Shown: positions 60,486 to 64,000 of the stretch, in pieces
Position numbering within the stretch: the first letter of the stretch is position 1
How the letters are laid out: every line of letters begins with the position of its first letter
NCBI GenBank assembly: GCA_029962745.1
Contig: CM057154.1
Span: 15,460,723 to 15,524,722, forward strand
Origin: Echinometra lucunter
Lineage: Eukaryota; Echinodermata; Echinoidea; Camarodonta; Echinometridae
Direction: 5' to 3'
DNA: 64,000 nt
Notes under the pieces: model-generated
Seen by the model: the letters and a program-made list of their open reading frames with translations, nothing else
What the model was told of the DNA's origin: nothing
Database searches by the model: none
Made by a program: the position numbers and the translations under genes

Positions 60486-63400
60486 ATGGATCTCAGTATG
60501 AGGAATGTGTTGGTGATCTTAGGTATTGTTAGTACTCTGATGACCGAGTGCGTGCTTGCTCAAGCACCGATCCCCGATCGACCACCGGGCTTCCTCTACA
60601 AGGCTGCACCTGATAATGCCGATGTTCCGGTCGTCTTGGAGGCTTGGGTGGACCTCATCTGTCCAGACTCTAAGGATGCGTGGTTGACATATCAAGAAGT
60701 AGCCGATCACTACGGGCCTGAGAAGGTTCGCTTCTCAGCTCTCATGTTTCCGCTTCCATATCATCGGGCTGCCATGATGGCTGCACAGGTATAATTATTC
60801 CAACATTTCATAAAAAATGATAACTATTAATATATGTTTAAAAAAAGAAAAACGAAAAAAGAAAACCTTTTCATATGTTAAAACTATGAACGCCGACCTT
60901 CACGAAGCATGATAATGGATGAATACAACTTTTTCTTTAAAGCCGTTTTATCCCTTACAAAGTTTTTTGTCAAAATAATGTCAAAACACCAGGGGTTTTC
61001 CCGTAATTCATCTGTAACCAATCCAGTGACGTCATGATATAAAATTTGATTAGCCATTTCACTTTCCTCTGCCTATTTCCCAAATCGAGTTCTAAGAAGA
61101 GACTTATCTTTACCATACATTGTATGTTATACTGGGTGTTTTAAAACGGAAATCCACTCTGAGAAATCCGTTTTAATATATAAGCCCGTATTGACATTAA
61201 TATGTGCGTTCCGTTGATAATATTGTTTAGGTTTTTCAAAGTCACACATCATGAGACAGCGTTGTCTTCAAAATTTGATGCAGAATTCAAAGTTCATTTT
61301 CTTGTCAAACACAGTAGGCATGATACGAACTAACAAGAAACTTTTGTTAAAAAGGTCTGGGTTCTCCTATTCATCATGAATGATTTTTCCCCATAAAATC
61401 TGTGTTGATGAGTGTGATCTATCTATGCTTCAGGATTTTTGGTTTGTACAGCCTTTTTAGATAAAAAGCGTTTGTAAGGAAAACAGTGACAGTCTGACTG
61501 AATTGTGGCAAGTTTGGCATCCAAATTTTGCCAATCAGAAGGACTGGAAGGTAGCAAAACACAAGGAGCCTCACAGAGTAAATCAAATTTGTGTGTAGGA
61601 TGTGACTTTGCTGTATTTTACAAATGTAAGTTTTGCTGAAAATGTGGTGGAAGATGCCGGATGCACTGGAGATAAACGATCATGCTCTGTAAAATGTATT
61701 ATGCTCTTTGAATATCTTCTTCATGCTCTTAAGATTTATTTCTGTCTATCAGCATGTTTCTTTCTTTGTGAAGATCCTAAAACTCTTTGATAAGGCGTAA
61801 GCACAATCTGTAACATAAGAAAGTGAATCATTCTGCAATCCCTTTTCATCTTCATTGTGATTTGATTTAAGTAGATTGGCCTCTGTGGTGTTCAGTGATG
61901 CATGACTCCAGAAGCCTAAAAAATGTTACCACCGGAAAGCGTATGAACACTACTTTTTTCATATCACGTGAAATTCAATACCGATGATACATAATCCATT
62001 TACAGGAATTTTTCAAAGTTGGGTTTCTACGGAAGCTTAAAAGCGCCACTGAGAAATGACCGAAATGCATGACGAGATAATTAAGGCCATGAAGACGAGA
62101 AGACGAGTTGAAAGACAAGACGACGAGTTCTTGGAACTCAGCAAATCGACTTGTTTTGGACGAGAAGACGAGATGACGAGTTCTTGGAACTTGTTTAGGA
62201 CAAGAAGACGTGAGGACGAGTTGTTGAACTCGGAAAGTCGGCTTTTTTTTAGGAAAAGAAGACGAGATGACGAAATGACGGGATTCTCGAACTCAGTAAT
62301 TAAGTTTCATTAAAAAAAAAAAATCATCATATCACCTTTGCACTTGTCATTTTGTCTCATCCCATCCCAAACAAGTCGACTTGCCGAGTTCCAACAACTT
62401 GTCATCTTGCCTTCTTGTCCTAAACAAGTCGACTTGCCGATTTCCAAGAACTCGTCATCTCGTCTTTTAAATCGTCTTCTCGTTCTTCTTGGCCTAAATT
62501 ATCTCGTTATTTTGGGGCAATGTTTTACTTCCGGCTTCCGTAGGTTTTCCTTTTTGAAACGCCAAGTATATGGAAAGGCATGGACATGATGGAGATATAG
62601 GCATTTGCATGATAAGATGATATGCTCTCTTAACCTATCTTTGAAGGAATCCTTCTTGACGATGATGAATTTCGGAGTCATGTTCTTAATTATCTTACAA
62701 ACTCTTAGCACTGTTCGCACATAATTGCATGCAGTTATACTGAAAGTCGAAGCAAAAGAATTCTAACGCTCCTGTGTAATTCCTTGTTTTTCTGTTTAAT
62801 TTAATATCCAGGTTAATCAGATAGAACGATGTATGATGAATTTGTTTGTAAATTCCAATTCTAAAGTTGGTGTGCCATCTCTTACAGGCAGCATTTGTTG
62901 CGAACGAGCTTAACCCTGAACTGACATACGCTTTTTTCGACAATGCCTTCTCCAAGCAACCTGCTCTGTCAGATGTTAGTATATTTGATCAAACACAAGC
63001 CTACGTTCAAGAGTAAGAGATCACATTTTTAATATCATAAAATCCTGGAGTGAAAGATATCGGAGAAGCCCGTAAATAAGGAATCAAACATGATTATTTT
63101 AAATTTAAGAAACATGGAATCTGAAGGGCACAGCATACACATGACAAACTGATAAAGGTGATACTAACTAGAAGTATTTGGATACCTGATGAGCATAATG
63201 GGAAAGAATTACTTGAATTCTATGAGCAGGTACAGCGACATCCCGGCTAAAGCTTTAAACATTTGAGTCGTAGATAATTATGTGCACTACCGGAGTAACT
63301 ATTGCTTTTAATACTAGTAACGGATGTTAATTGTTTTTGTGAAAAAAAAATTATATCATTCCTGCAATGGTGGCGAGTTCGGAGAACAGGAACCCAAGGT

Positions 63401-64000
63401 CATTTTGTAAGACTTGAAAGGAATATCATAAGGACCTTGGGTGCCCCTCCCCCCTCCATACATGCTGTTATTGTGGTTAAAGTTATAATCGGTTCAAGAG
63501 TATGGAAGTGATAAGGAACTAGGTTTTTTCGACATTTTGAATCAATATAACTTATCTTTATTTAAGTTATATTGATAACTTCTCGTGACCACTCTGTCAA
63601 TTTGTTTAGGAGTTATTGGCGATGGCCATTGTCCTTGTCTATACGTGAAATCATTGACATAAACAAAGCGCGAAGTCTTTAAAAAAAAAAAAAAGATTTT
63701 CGGCCCATATGATTTTGGCCAAGCTTGTATATATCATGTATATGGTTATTCTGATAAATCTTTCAGGTTCTTGACGCTATGTCTTAGTCAAGATGTTTAT
63801 ACTTATACATTGGTGATTATAAGTCCAATCTATACCTGTCCCATACGTTAAGGACCAAGAATAAAGTGGTCAGTATTTCTGATGACTATACTGTGAATAT
63901 ATCAAGATAAGAGCTTGGAACCCATATGAAATAATAACTGACATGTCGGTTTTGATGTCAGTTGTTCATAGAGCCATTGGGACATCAGTAGACCTACATG
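60486..64000 (+). CDS. DsbA-like thioredoxin-fold protein, paralogue 2, exons 1-2 (runs off the right edge)
   Basis: Exon 1 (60486-60788) and exon 2 (62888-63012) match the paralogue at 42477 in phase and in exon 2 length (125 nt). A signal peptide ends near VLA/QAPIPDRPPGF. The redox-site position reads ICPDSKDAW, i.e. C59-P-D-S62, again lacking the second cysteine. Exon 2 gives AAFVANELNPELTYAFFDNA and ends two bases into a codon at a GTAAGA donor. The ATG at 60486 has A at -3 and G at +4. A second in-frame ATG at 60498 would also give a signal peptide. Exons 3-5 are not seen before base 64000, so the gene is incomplete here. Intron 1 holds the foldback element at 62028-62543. Confidence 0.82.
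62028..62543. mobile_element. Foldback element of GAAGACGAGATGACGAG repeats in intron 1 of DsbA-like paralogue 2
   Basis: CTACGGAAGC at 62028 and GCTTCCGTAG at 62534-62543 are inverted ends. The left half is a purine-rich minisatellite of GACGAGTTCTTGGAACT and GAAGACGAGATGACGAG units. The right half contains the same units inverted (AACTCGTCATCTCGTCTT). ORFs across it are repeat translations. Confidence 0.7.
63013..64000 (+). other. Start of intron 2 of DsbA-like paralogue 2
   Basis: No exon similar to exon 3 of the paralogue (TLATWASEVGYDRDEF) is present. No repeat recognised except a poly-A run near 63681. Confidence 0.45.

Noticed and set aside
714..63012. Functional link between the GSTT and DsbA-like genes because both use thioredoxin folds
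   Set aside because: Different strands, different cell compartments and no shared control sequence; linkage alone is not evidence.

Overview
This 64 kb window looks like nuclear DNA of a marine invertebrate deuterostome, most likely an echinoderm and possibly a sea urchin. That is an inference from gene families, intron-rich genes, AT-rich introns and dense short transposons; no marker gene fixes the species. Coding capacity is low, and almost every long ORF outside the exons named below is a translated repeat.

Regions: (1) 1-29,900 holds a head-to-tail minus-strand array of theta-class glutathione S-transferases: exon 1 of a gene leaving the left edge (714-825), three complete five-exon genes here called GSTT-A (3041-8719), GSTT-B (15106-21240) and GSTT-C (23867-29894), and a relic first exon (21805-21916). 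All share the same intron positions and phases. (2) 29,900-35,960 is intergenic and full of SINEs and inverted-repeat elements. (3) 35,968-41,622 (minus) is a three-exon multipass membrane protein of the Rolling stone family. (4) 42,477-57,887 (plus) is a five-exon secreted or membrane-tethered thioredoxin-fold (DsbA-like) gene. Its first intron is inflated to 10.9 kb by a threefold tandem repeat of about 2.54 kb, and each repeat unit carries the last 87 bases of exon 1. (5) 60,486 to the right edge is a second DsbA-like paralogue (exons 1-2 visible).

Mobile DNA dominates the rest. At least five elements have hAT-type ends and perfect 8-bp target duplications. Three of them are nested inside one another between GSTT-A and GSTT-B, one lies in a GSTT-B intron, and one sits in each unit of the triplication. 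A truncated hAT-type end has become the C-terminal codons and stop of GSTT-C. There are also several palindromic MITEs, tRNA-derived SINEs, and 3' ends of CR1/L2-like LINEs.

Functionally, the GSTT array would encode cytosolic glutathione-dependent detoxification enzymes, and the DsbA-like pair would be secretory-pathway thioredoxin-fold proteins that have lost the second active-site cysteine. I see no evidence that the two groups work together. The most unusual items are the exon-capturing triplication, the transposon-derived GSTT-C tail, and the three-level nest of hAT-like elements.
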